Assembly: GCA_031286615.1 (NCBI GenBank)
Contig: JAITUA010000013.1
Location: forward strand, 372,001-436,000
Direction: 5' to 3'
Length of the DNA stretch: 64,000 nucleotides
Source: Chryseobacterium sp.
Lineage (GTDB): Bacteria > Bacteroidota > Bacteroidia > Flavobacteriales > Weeksellaceae
Shown here: positions 18,419-26,130 of the stretch, one piece after another
Layout: each line of letters opens with the position of its first letter
How positions within the stretch are numbered: the stretch's first letter is position 1
Translations under genes and position numbers: made by a program
Notes under the pieces: generated by a model
Database searches by the model: none
Told to the model about the DNA's origin: nothing
The model's input: the letters and a program-made list of their open reading frames with translations, nothing else

Positions 18419-18635
18419 TGAAGTAAAAAGTAAGTAACTTCCTCTTTACAAGCATCACAAAATCTCAAACCATGAACAAAATTGTTGTAGTTTAATCCAT
18501 TTGATTTATTATATTCTATATTTTTTTAAAATTAATAGAATCTTTCTCATTAATTTTAATAATGCATACCTGAGAAAAGACTAGTTCCGTTTGAAATATA
18601 AATATTAACAATATTAATTTAATTAAAGTTCCCAT
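18271..18635 (-). pseudogene. Small secreted protein gene broken by a frameshift in an A7 run
   Basis: From the ATG at 18635 the frame encodes a signal peptide (MGTLIKLILLIFIF...) and stops after 39 codons at 18516-18518. One base added to the A7 run (plus-strand T run 18521-18527) would join it to the downstream frame NIEYNKSNGLNYNNF...RFCDACKEEV... ending at 18271. The joined product would be about 121 residues, secreted, with a CDAC motif. The two halves follow on without a gap, which points to a single-base loss rather than two genes. It could be a true pseudogene, slippage-dependent expression or a sequencing error. Function unknown; its position suggests an immunity-type gene. Confidence 0.65.
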
Positions 18636-18700
18636 AACCAATAATTTGTATTAAAAGTATCGTACATTGTATTGTGGATAGGTAAAGCTAAATTCTTCTA

Positions 18701-19165
18701 TCATTTTAAGCTATCTTTAGGTATTGGAAATAATTTCCAGTTCATATAATTCGGATATTTTCTTTTTAGAATTTCATAATAAATGTAATATGGTTTGGAG
18801 GGTTGTAGCTTTGTTTCAATAATAGCTTTTGAAACAAGCCTTCCTCTCTTATCGTATTTACAAGATAAATTCTTTCCTGATTTATAACTAAGAATATTGA
18901 TGCTTATATAGTCTTTCTGTTCCATTATATTTAAACTATAAAATGTTTCGTCTTTCTTGTACAAAAGCTCCTGCGCCTCCGAAAAAGTATAGTTTGGGGT
19001 GTTTTTAATGTCTAGGTTATTTTTCTCTCTATAAAAAACAATTTTCTTTGGAAGTTCATTCTTATATACTTCAATCGTTTTATTTACCAACGATTGATAA
19101 TCCGGTTTTTCTTTTTGACATCCTAACAAATTAAAAACTAAGAAGAAATGGATAAATACTTTCAT
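18701..19165 (-). CDS. Small lipoprotein, function unknown (toxin-island member)
   Basis: A 154-residue lipoprotein (lipobox LLGC, Cys16) followed by a soluble domain with many lysines and tyrosines. A broken 120-bp relative of its middle part lies at 20258-20380, so the family was duplicated inside this island. Size, export signal and surroundings fit an immunity protein, but I recognise no domain. The region is distinctly AT-rich compared with the flanking housekeeping genes. Confidence 0.7.
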   Translation of the reverse strand: MKVFIHFFLVFNLLGCQKEKPDYQSLVNKTIEVYKNELPKKIVFYREKNNLDIKNTPNYTFSEAQELLYKKDETFYSLNIMEQKDYISINILSYKSGKNLSCKYDKRGRLVSKAIIETKLQPSKPYYIYYEILKRKYPNYMNWKLFPIPKDSLK

Positions 19166-19366
19166 AAATATTATTTTAAATTGAACATCATATTTTTATC
19201 ATAATCCTATAACTAGAATTTGTTTCCTACCAAATTTTATTCAATTGTTATTTCTTAATTCTTATTTAAGTGTACAATATTAAAAAGATTAAAATTTTAA
19301 TAGTTTTGAATGAAGAAATCTATCTATTTAATATCGGATTTATAGGTGGGGTTTTTAGAATGTTTT

Positions 19367-19864
19367 CTATTTTTTTAAAACTATTCTTTCCTTCCCATCC
19401 TTGTATTCTATAAGAAGAATGAGATCAAAAAAGCCATCTTTTCGTTGTTTAAATACTCTTTTGACAGAATCCGGTTCATCATCATAAGCCTTTGTATAGT
19501 TTATAAATGTATTAGTAATTTCACCGTTCTTCTTATCTAATTCTATATTGCCTTCACCTGTTACCTCTCTATCTTTAAATTTCAACAATGGATTAGGAGG
19601 TAATTTCTCATTTATAGTTCTAATATCTCGAGACTTTAGGTGTGTCCTATATAATAAAAAACTGCCTATTGCTTGTTCTCTGCCTTTTAATCGAATATAA
19701 TAATTGATCCCATATTCATCAATTTCATAAGAATAGAAATCTTTCAAATAAATCTCGTATTCATATTTGCCTATTTTAGTTTTATCAGGTTGGATAATTT
19801 CCTGTCCAGAAATAAAATTGGACAAAAGGGAAAACATAATTATTAAAGAAGATAATAGTTTCAT
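19367..19864 (-). CDS. Secreted 165-residue protein, possible immunity partner
   Basis: It has a signal peptide (cut near FISGQ, residue 20) and then a soluble, strand-rich domain (YEYEIYLKDFYSYEIDEYGINYYIRL). It starts 26 bp after the end of the headless amidase module at 19890, the position an immunity gene takes behind its toxin. It shows no similarity that I can see to the Tai4-like pair. Function unknown. Confidence 0.65.
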   Translation of the reverse strand: MKLLSSLIIMFSLLSNFISGQEIIQPDKTKIGKYEYEIYLKDFYSYEIDEYGINYYIRLKGREQAIGSFLLYRTHLKSRDIRTINEKLPPNPLLKFKDREVTGEGNIELDKKNGEITNTFINYTKAYDDEPDSVKRVFKQRKDGFFDLILLIEYKDGKERIVLKK

Positions 19865-19889
19865 ATTATTAATTTTAAGGGTTAAATTC

Positions 19890-20222
19890 TCAAATTCTTA
19901 TTGATTTAATTCCACCAGGAACATTATATGCATTTGCGCCACCAGGAATGTGTCCATTTTGTATTAAATCCACATGTCCAGTATATCCAGCTCCCCCTTG
20001 GGACGTTGGTTTATGATTATTATTTACAATAACATATATTCCCGTTTTGCCTTCCAAAAATTTTACCACTTTATTAGGGTCGTTTGCATCTGATCCCTCT
20101 AGTTTATGTGTAGGGTTTCCAAATGTTTTCTGCATAAAATCCCCTGCTGTTTTTGCCTGTAAATAATAATACCATTGGCTACCATCCACAATAGCCCCTT
20201 TTCTACTTTGGAATATAAAACC
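19890..20222 (-). pseudogene. Headless Tae4-like amidase module (5'-truncated)
   Basis: The open frame runs from just after an in-frame TAG at 20223-20225 to 19890. It contains GSQWYYYLQAKTAGDFMQKTFG and later GYTGHVDLIQNG. These correspond to GDGKYYFLGAKNLNAWMRKTFG and ASGHADILQPNG in the intact toxin at 21130-22839. The catalytic histidine region is kept but the cysteine-bearing N-terminal half is absent. Upstream there is instead a fragment related to the 18701 lipoprotein gene, so the 5' part was lost by recombination. A GTG at 20189 could start a 99-residue product that would lack the nucleophile. Confidence 0.75.
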
Positions 20223-20257
20223 CTAATTAATGGTGAGGGAAAATGTAACAATATATT

Positions 20258-20380
20258 TTCCCTGATTCATAATTAAGAGTATTGGTACTTATATAGTCTT
20301 TCAGTTTCATTATATTTATACCTATAAAATGTTTCTACTTTCTTGTACAAAAGTTGCTGCGCCTCCGGAAAGTATAGTTT
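20258..20380 (-). pseudogene. Remnant of a paralogue of the 18701-19165 lipoprotein gene
   Basis: About 120 bases align with 18873-18994 inside the lipoprotein gene (shared words CTTATATAGTCTTTC and TTTCTTGTACAAAAG). Small indels break the frame. It sits between the truncated amidase and the Tai4-like copy B and marks one of several duplication events in the island. Confidence 0.7.
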
Positions 20381-20384
20381 TTTT

Positions 20385-20539
20385 AAAAAATATTTATTCA
20401 GAAGTTTTTATATGTTTATAAAATTTATTATTTATTAAAAATAATATGTCTTTAGTTGAACACTTCTTTTTGAATTTTTTTTAAAACTTTCTTCAATATT
20501 GTAAATATTATCTTTTGAGTTTGTATTTTTTTTTATTGT
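20385..20539. repeat. Near-identical 155-bp repeat, copy B
   Basis: Matches 18264-18418. Only the 3' end of the frameshifted small gene is present here, joined directly to the remnant at 20258-20380, so this copy cannot encode a full protein. Confidence 0.85.
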
Positions 20540-20550
20540 AGGTGATGTTT

Positions 20551-20656
20551 CAAATGCTTTTCCCATCCAGGTATCAGTGCTTTTTCTGTGAGAAAATAGA
20601 TTTCAATAAATATTTTTTTTAATTATGAATTTTTCATTTTTAGAAATTTAATTGCC
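20551..20656. repeat. Duplicated flank, copy B
   Basis: Matches 17715-17820 with a few substitutions, starting CAAATGCTTTTCCCATCCA and running into the last codons of the Tai4-like gene. With 20385-20539 it shows that flank and gene moved together. Confidence 0.85.
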
Positions 20657-21115
20657 CCATATTTTTTTTTCATTTTTTGTTTTTTCTCTGTAAAGTTTTT
20701 GAGCAAAAGAATTTAATTCTTTGCTTTCATAATATGTGAGGCATGTAGAAATTATAAAATTTTTTCCTTTGATTTCGTTCTCATTTTCCAAATGCAAATA
20801 AACAGGGGGTAAATTATTTATTATATTTTGGGCCAAACTATCTTGAATTTTTTTTAGTTTAGAGTCATGATCATCAGATGGACTAAATAAATCTTTTTGA
20901 GCCATCAATTGACCTATTTGAAAGTTTAAGCTCTCTCCATAGCCATATTTTAGACATTTATAAAAAATATCATCTTTAAATTGTTTTGTAAAAAAACGTT
21001 TATCCGAATCTTTATTTACTTTTTCATAACCCCTGTATTCAAAATTATTTCTCTTATATGCGTTACAAGATATTAGAACTATGATTGAAATCGATGTTTG
21101 AAAATATTTTTTCAT
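20648..21115 (-). CDS. Tai4-like immunity lipoprotein, copy B, next to the Tae4 toxin
   Basis: A 155-residue lipoprotein (lipobox LISC, Cys17), paralogue of the 17811 gene. The conserved core is FKDDIFYKCLKYGYG, IGQLMAQKDLFSPSDDHD and KGKNFIISTCLTYYESKEL. The last resembles the Tai4 pattern (cysteine-containing helix, then Y-x-S-x-E-L). It starts 14 bp after the stop of the Tae4-type toxin gene, so toxin and immunity are probably co-transcribed. Lipid anchoring would place it in the periplasmic space where the amidase acts. The ATG at 21115 (MKKYFQTS) is preferred over an in-frame start 30 bases upstream inside the toxin gene. Confidence 0.78.
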   Translation of the reverse strand: MKKYFQTSISIIVLISCNAYKRNNFEYRGYEKVNKDSDKRFFTKQFKDDIFYKCLKYGYGESLNFQIGQLMAQKDLFSPSDDHDSKLKKIQDSLAQNIINNLPPVYLHLENENEIKGKNFIISTCLTYYESKELNSFAQKLYREKTKNEKKIWGN

Positions 21116-21129
21116 ATTAATGTATTTAT

Positions 21130-22839
21130 TTAATGTAAGACCCAAATATCTATATATTCAATAGGAGCATCAAAAAAATGACAGCCGTTAATACAAATTC
21201 CGTTAGGTTGTAGAATATCAGCGTGGCCAGATGCCCAAGCTGGTTGGCTGGATACTAAAGAATATATTCCTTTTATATACACGGTATTTGTAGATGTTGA
21301 TAGGTTATTGTCAGTTAATAAAGATGGTAAATTTATTCCTTTTGGACCAGATTGAGCCGATGTAATATTGATGTGATTAGGATTGCTTGGTTTTATTCCG
21401 AAGGTTTTTCTCATCCATGCATTTAGATTTTTAGCTCCTAAGAAATAGTATTTACCATCACCTCCTTTAAAAGTTTTACCTGGAATATAGGGTATAATAA
21501 TACCGGAATAATTAAGAGCTATTGAAACTCTTAAGGCACATGCATTATCATAATCGTGGTCATTAGTGGGATTATTATCATTTAAAACAGCATCTCTTAA
21601 TGCTTTTGGTGTGCCCTTGACTATTTCATAAATATCAGGTCCTGGTAACCCATTTCCATTACTATCTTTAGGAAAGGCATTGTAATAATTCTGCCAACTT
21701 GGAAGATTTTGAGCTGGAAATGTCAAATTTGGATTGTCCCAATATGAAGAATCATAGTCTTCTCCATCTTTTCCTTCTGAAGTACCCATAAACCAATTTT
21801 GAAATTGTGTCCAGCTGGTATTTGGATTTTGTATAAAGAAATTAATAGCCCAATTGCTAAATTGTAAATTATTATTATTTGTGTAATGATCAAGCAAAGG
21901 CAAGGCAATATTCAAATTGTTCTTTAACCAATCCTGTTGGCTTAATGTAAAGCCTTTGATAAAATCACTAAGTCTATAATAAATAACATCAGGATTTTGT
22001 GTATTGGGATGTGTGTAAAAGAAATCAATAATAGCACTTACCAAATCGTTGGCCAGATAATCATTGTAAAAACAGCTTATAACCCCTTGTTGAAGATTGT
22101 AAGATAGAGATGAAAACTTTTGATAAGTTTCTGCACTTACATTATTTTTAATAGCATTTTTTACATCTTCCATTGTAATAGGATTACTTGATCCACCTCC
22201 ATAATTAATGTCGAATTCTTCCGATGCAGATTGGTCACAACTATTTACCCAATATGAAACAGCCATAGAATGATGGCATCCTGCACAACATGCTCCGCCA
22301 TTTCTTGAGCAATCAGGGCCATGCCCTGCAGAGCATTGAAACCAGTCTATATTTCCAAATTGATATGAAGAGTTGCACCCTTTTGATGCTTTATCATCCT
22401 GTAACTTATATAATGATGTTTTTTTCCAGCCATATAATTTGTTAGGATTGGGAGTATGTTCTACCTTTATGATAAAATACCTCCATTCTCCTAATTTTGT
22501 TCTGTAATATAACATATTATAAACTATGTGTTTATTCGTCTCATTTTTTTTCTTCAAAAGCAGTGAGAATTTTGTAATATTGGCTTCTTCTGTTCTTTTT
22601 AAAATATAGGAGGTATCAATATCAAATTCATTCAAAGGACTGTTCTTTCCGCTTTTTGAATTGAGTAGATCATCTTCATTGGTTTGTGTGATTTTGAGAA
22701 ATTCTCTAAAAGTAATTTTGTTGTTTTGGCTGTGAAAAGTAGATGTTTCATCTGTTTTTTCTTCATTAGCAAGTTCTGTTCTGCAGTTAAATAGCAGAAA
22801 TACAGATGCTAAAAGCATAAGTAGGTAAAGTTTTTTCAT
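21130..22839 (-). CDS. Lipoprotein toxin with C-terminal Tae4-type peptidoglycan amidase domain
   Basis: A 569-residue protein with a lipobox (LLFNC, Cys19). It has an N-terminal domain of unknown fold, a cysteine-rich segment around 150-200 (CSAGHGPDC, GGACCAGCHH), a helical linker and a C-terminal module from about residue 400. That module has NACALRVSIALNYSG (candidate nucleophile Cys434), GDGKYYFLGAKNLNAWM and SGHADIL (His539, Asp541), the Tae4 (NlpC/P60-like) layout. Tae4 enzymes cut gamma-D-Glu to diaminopimelate bonds. A Tai4-like gene follows by 14 bp. How it is delivered is unclear: no T6SS gene or T9SS domain is present, and the lipid anchor suggests outer-membrane display or vesicles (inference). 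Confidence 0.82.
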   Translation of the reverse strand: MKKLYLLMLLASVFLLFNCRTELANEEKTDETSTFHSQNNKITFREFLKITQTNEDDLLNSKSGKNSPLNEFDIDTSYILKRTEEANITKFSLLLKKKNETNKHIVYNMLYYRTKLGEWRYFIIKVEHTPNPNKLYGWKKTSLYKLQDDKASKGCNSSYQFGNIDWFQCSAGHGPDCSRNGGACCAGCHHSMAVSYWVNSCDQSASEEFDINYGGGSSNPITMEDVKNAIKNNVSAETYQKFSSLSYNLQQGVISCFYNDYLANDLVSAIIDFFYTHPNTQNPDVIYYRLSDFIKGFTLSQQDWLKNNLNIALPLLDHYTNNNNLQFSNWAINFFIQNPNTSWTQFQNWFMGTSEGKDGEDYDSSYWDNPNLTFPAQNLPSWQNYYNAFPKDSNGNGLPGPDIYEIVKGTPKALRDAVLNDNNPTNDHDYDNACALRVSIALNYSGIIIPYIPGKTFKGGDGKYYFLGAKNLNAWMRKTFGIKPSNPNHINITSAQSGPKGINLPSLLTDNNLSTSTNTVYIKGIYSLVSSQPAWASGHADILQPNGICINGCHFFDAPIEYIDIWVLH

Positions 22840-22943
22840 TTTGCGTTTTAATTAATATTTTTACAAGTATAGAATTTTTCCATTGATCCATAATACACTT
22901 TTTCGGAAAAATTATTACTTTTACGAAAAATTAGTTTACTATT

Positions 22944-23309
22944 ATGGAAAAGATTATCAAAAAGATAGCAGAAATCCGTTCCAGGAAAGGCTTTTCTTAT
23001 GAGAATATGGCTCATGATCTTGACTTGAGTACTTCAGCTTACAGAAAAATAGAAACGGGAGAAACTAAACTTACAGTGGAAAGATTGGTTGAAATCTCAA
23101 GAATATTGGAAACTCCTTTAGATGAGTTTTTAGAAACAAATTCCCAAAAAAATTTTAACCAAGAAATAAAAGAGCAATCGACAGGTTATCAAGGAGTAGA
23201 TAATCGAGTTTACCATGAGAATTCTGAAATGTCTCAAAAGCTTATTGCTATTTACGAACAACAAATTAAAGAGTTGAAAACAGAAATTGAACAACTGAAA
23301 AGCAAATAA
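22944..23309 (+). CDS. XRE-family transcriptional regulator
   Basis: A 121-residue protein with an N-terminal helix-turn-helix (about 7-62: IRSRKGFSYENMAHDLDLSTSAYRKIETGETKLTVERLVEISRIL) and a C-terminal coiled coil (IYEQQIKELKTEIEQLKSK). It is divergent from the toxin gene with 104 bp between them, and its stop directly abuts the coaX start. It could control the toxin, coaX or both. TACTTTTA upstream is a near match to the -7 consensus. Confidence 0.88.
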   Translation: MEKIIKKIAEIRSRKGFSYENMAHDLDLSTSAYRKIETGETKLTVERLVEISRILETPLDEFLETNSQKNFNQEIKEQSTGYQGVDNRVYHENSEMSQKLIAIYEQQIKELKTEIEQLKSK

Positions 23310-24068
23310 ATGAATTCAATCGTAATAAACGTAGGAAACAGCAATATCAGATTTGGTCTTTTCAATGGTGATAATTGTGATATTTCATGGGTAATCAATA
23401 CAAAACCTTACAGAACAGCAGATGAACTCTATGTACAGATGCTGATGCTTTATCAAACCTATAAAATTGAACCAACAGAAATCGATAAAGTAATTATCGG
23501 TTCAGTAGTCCCTCAGCTTACTAAAGTAATGAGTTCCGGAATCAAAAAGATTCATGGGGTTACCCCTGTGATTGTTGACCGGGCAACCCCTTCAGAGGTT
23601 CAGGCAAAATCTAAGCAGATGGGAACAGATATCTATGCAAATCTTGTGGCAGCACACAATCTGTATCCGAACAGGAAAAAAATTGTTATAGATTTCGGAA
23701 CTGCTCTTACGGCCAGTTGTGTAGCAGAAACAGGAGAGACTTTGGGAGTGATTATCGCTCCGGGAATTGTTACTTCTTTAAATTCGTTGATCAATCAGAC
23801 TGCACAGCTTCCGGACATTGAACTGAAAAAACCGAAATCTGTTTTGGGGCTGGATACGGTAACCTGTATGCAAAGCGGAATGGTGTATGGTTTCCTGGGA
23901 ATGGTAGAAGGTTTTGTGAATCGTATCAATGAAGAGGTAAATGACGAATGTTTTGTGGTAGCAACAGGAGGTGTTTCCCACGTTTATAAACCTCTTACGG
24001 ATAAGATTCATGTGATGGACAGGCTTCACACATTGAAAGGTCTTTATTTCCTGGGAAAAGATTTATAA
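23310..24068 (+). CDS. coaX: Type III pantothenate kinase
   Basis: CoaX phosphorylates pantothenate, the first step of coenzyme A synthesis. Its 252 residues show the ASKHA fold: NVGNSNIRFGLF at the N-terminus (phosphate loop), IVIDFGTALTASCV near 125 with the catalytic aspartate, and VVATGGVSHVYKPL near the C-terminus. The ATG follows the XRE stop without a gap, so the two genes are likely one transcript. Confidence 0.94.
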   Translation: MNSIVINVGNSNIRFGLFNGDNCDISWVINTKPYRTADELYVQMLMLYQTYKIEPTEIDKVIIGSVVPQLTKVMSSGIKKIHGVTPVIVDRATPSEVQAKSKQMGTDIYANLVAAHNLYPNRKKIVIDFGTALTASCVAETGETLGVIIAPGIVTSLNSLINQTAQLPDIELKKPKSVLGLDTVTCMQSGMVYGFLGMVEGFVNRINEEVNDECFVVATGGVSHVYKPLTDKIHVMDRLHTLKGLYFLGKDL

Positions 24069-24101
24069 TGAAAAGATTAAGAATACTTTAACCTTAATAC
24101 A

Positions 24102-24629
24102 ATGGAAAAATTTCCCATCATAGAAACGGAAAGACTTATTCTCTCACAACTGGAAGAAAAAGATATTCCTTTTATTGTTGAATATCTTCAGCATAGGATT
24201 TTTTCTGATCTTACCTCCAATATTCCTTATCCTTATGTTGAAAATGATGCCAGATCATGGCTGAAAATGTCAAAAGAAGCTTTTGATAATCAAACAGGGT
24301 ATACTTTTGCTATCCGGAATAAAGAAGGACGTATCATAGGTGCTATTGGCCTGCATGACAGAGATGATGATAAAGCAGAACTGGGATACTGGATCGGAAT
24401 GTCTTACTGGAATAAAGGATATGTAACAGAAGCAGCAAGAGCAATCGTAGATTTTGGTTTTAATGATCTGGGTTTCAATAAAATTTTTGCTACTCATTTT
24501 CTTCACAATCCGGCATCCGGAAGAATAATGGAGAAAATAGGAATGGAACAGGAAGCTGTTTTAAAACAGGAAATGAAGAAAGACGGAGAATATTTTGATA
24601 TAGCAAGATATTCTATTTTTAAAGACTAA
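24102..24629 (+). CDS. GNAT-family N-acetyltransferase (RimJ/RimL type)
   Basis: A 175-residue acetyltransferase opening with FPIIETERLILSQLEEKD, the usual start of the RimJ/RimL subgroup. The acetyl-CoA-binding region is ELGYWIGMSYWNKGYVTEAARAIVDFGF, followed by ATHFLHNPASGRIMEKIGM. The substrate (a protein N-terminus or a small amine) cannot be told. It lies 33 bp after coaX on the same strand and ends before a strong terminator. Confidence 0.9.
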   Translation: MEKFPIIETERLILSQLEEKDIPFIVEYLQHRIFSDLTSNIPYPYVENDARSWLKMSKEAFDNQTGYTFAIRNKEGRIIGAIGLHDRDDDKAELGYWIGMSYWNKGYVTEAARAIVDFGFNDLGFNKIFATHFLHNPASGRIMEKIGMEQEAVLKQEMKKDGEYFDIARYSIFKD

Positions 24630-24667
24630 TTCCAGGGAATATAAATACATTCCGGATTCTATAAAAC

Positions 24668-24705
24668 AAAAGCCAGAGAATATTAAAAATGTTCTCTGGC
24701 TTTTT
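24668..24705. terminator. Bidirectional terminator
   Basis: Perfect 13-bp stem AAAAGCCAGAGAA / TTCTCTGGCTTTT with an 11-base loop and T/A tracts on both sides. It lies between convergent genes (acetyltransferase and leader peptide). Confidence 0.88.
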
Positions 24706-24742
24706 ATACTACTATTATTTTCTGAATTATTGGATGAAGGCG

Positions 24743-24925
24743 TTAAAGTCCACCAAGGCACGAATCGCATTCCTTTAATGGATATACCCATACACCGCTG
24801 TCATCCTGGAAGGGAAGGTTTTTGCACCCTATTTTTCGTACACCATTGTCATCAATATAATAACATTGGTCGGGACGGATACCTCCATTAATTTTTGCTG
24901 TTTCTTTTCTTGTTAATTTTTTCAT
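24743..24925 (-). CDS. Small double-glycine leader peptide, bacteriocin-like, four cysteines
   Basis: A 60-residue peptide. MKKLTRKETAKINGG is a typical double-glycine leader of the kind cut by C39-type peptidase/ABC transporters. The predicted mature part of 45 residues has four cysteines (21, 34, 53, 56, the last two as CDSC), which suggests disulphides or other modification. It has its own -7 element. No transporter or modification enzyme is adjacent, so processing would have to occur in trans. Similar 'bacteriocin-like' small proteins are scattered in Chryseobacterium genomes (from memory). Confidence 0.75.
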   Translation of the reverse strand: MKKLTRKETAKINGGIRPDQCYYIDDNGVRKIGCKNLPFQDDSGVWVYPLKECDSCLGGL

Positions 24926-24947
24926 GGTATTTTATATTAGTTGTACT

Positions 24948-24955
24948 CAAATATA
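24948..24955 (-). promoter_or_regulatory. -7 promoter element of the leader-peptide gene
   Basis: Minus-strand TATATTTG matches TAnnTTTG, 22 bases before the ATG at 24925. A promoter dedicated to so short a frame supports its being a gene. Confidence 0.5.
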
Positions 24956-25030
24956 ACAAATTATTCAATTCGTTGAATATATTTCATTGAATTTATAATT
25001 TTAATGAAAAAAACATGCTTTAATAAAGGG

Positions 25031-25462
25031 TTATCTTTTACTTTTAAAAAAATCTTTAACAATAGAAGAGCATTCGGATTCCATAATGCCTGTAAGAATT
25101 TCTGTTTTCGGGTGCAGAGAAAGATGTTTATTGATAAAACCCCTTTGCTCATCCCGTGCACCAATCACTACTTTTGAGATCTGAGACCAGGAAAGTGCAC
25201 CTGAGCACATTACACAGGGTTCCATCGTTACATAAAGAGTACAGTCTTTTAAGTATTTCCCTCCAAGAAAATTTGCCGCTGAGGTGATGGCCTGCATTTC
25301 TGCATGGGCGGTAACATCATTCAGTGTTTCAGTAAGATTGTGGGCTCTTGCAATAATCCGGTTGTTGGAAACCACCACACATCCAATAGGAACCTCATCT
25401 TTTTCCAAAGCCACTTCTGCTTCCTGCAGGGCCATTTTCATGTAATATTCGTCAGTAAACAT
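25031..25462 (-). CDS. tadA: tRNA-specific adenosine deaminase
   Basis: TadA converts A34 to inosine in tRNA-Arg(ACG). The 143 residues contain the cytidine-deaminase zinc site: H53-A-E55 in TAHAEMQAI and P82-C83-V-M-C86 in EPCVMCSGAL, with Glu55 as proton shuttle. Size and motifs are normal. It begins directly after the stop of the TonB-C-like gene (25463), so the two are probably co-transcribed. Confidence 0.93.
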   Translation of the reverse strand: MFTDEYYMKMALQEAEVALEKDEVPIGCVVVSNNRIIARAHNLTETLNDVTAHAEMQAITSAANFLGGKYLKDCTLYVTMEPCVMCSGALSWSQISKVVIGARDEQRGFINKHLSLHPKTEILTGIMESECSSIVKDFFKSKR

Positions 25463-26077
25463 TTAGTCGGTTATCGTTAAAGTTAAAGGAAGTTTAAAAC
25501 GGTAGGTCGTAGGATCACCCTTTATCATTGCGGGAGAAAACTTTTCTGCCAGAGAATATAATGCAATTTCGGCCTGTCTGTTGAAGGTGAAATTATCGCC
25601 CTGTGCATGAACATTGCTGACGGTACCATCTTTTTCTACAATAAAATCAACATCTGTTTTTATCATTTTTTCTACGGAATTAACGCCATCAACGTATAGC
25701 AGATTGGCAACTTCCTGTCTCAAAGAATTAAGTCCTCCGGGATAATCTGCAATCTTTTCTGCATCTGAAAATTTTTCAGAGTTTAATTTAGGATTTTTGA
25801 TAGTTTGGAGGTCTTCGAGATTTCTTACCTTCAATAAAGCTCCAATCAGGGCATTGTTTTCAATGCTGTCCATTTTTTTCATAAAAAAGAGAAAATCTCC
25901 TTTTATTGCCATCTTTTTATCCGTATTGGATTCAGCATCAAACTTTTTTTTGAACTCTTTATTCAGCATATTTCTGTGCTGGTTGTAATAGCTCTTTACA
26001 AGCCGGAATTCTTCTTTCTGCTGTGCAAGAAAAAAGGTGGAGATAAAGCAGCTGATGCCAACAAATAAAGTTTTCAA
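25463..26077 (-). CDS. Secreted protein with TonB C-terminal-like domain
   Basis: A 204-residue exported protein (signal peptide ending FFLAQ). The N-terminal half is helical and charged. The C-terminal half, from YPGGLNSLRQEVANLL through VDFIVEKDGTVSNVHAQGDN to KFSPAMIKGDPTTYRFKLPLTL, has the TonB-C pattern common in Bacteroidota. It lacks the membrane anchor and proline-rich linker of true TonB, so it is not an energy transducer in the usual sense. It lies directly upstream of tadA. Function unknown. Confidence 0.75.
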   Translation of the reverse strand: MKTLFVGISCFISTFFLAQQKEEFRLVKSYYNQHRNMLNKEFKKKFDAESNTDKKMAIKGDFLFFMKKMDSIENNALIGALLKVRNLEDLQTIKNPKLNSEKFSDAEKIADYPGGLNSLRQEVANLLYVDGVNSVEKMIKTDVDFIVEKDGTVSNVHAQGDNFTFNRQAEIALYSLAEKFSPAMIKGDPTTYRFKLPLTLTITD

Positions 26078-26130
26078 TAAGGGTATATTTATGTAAATAT
26101 AACAAAAATTATGAAATATATTTTTTATAA

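Noticed and set aside
17700-22900. Insertion sequence or integron explaining the duplications
   Set aside because: No transposase or integrase frame, and no terminal inverted repeats or target duplications seen. Homologous recombination between repeats is enough.
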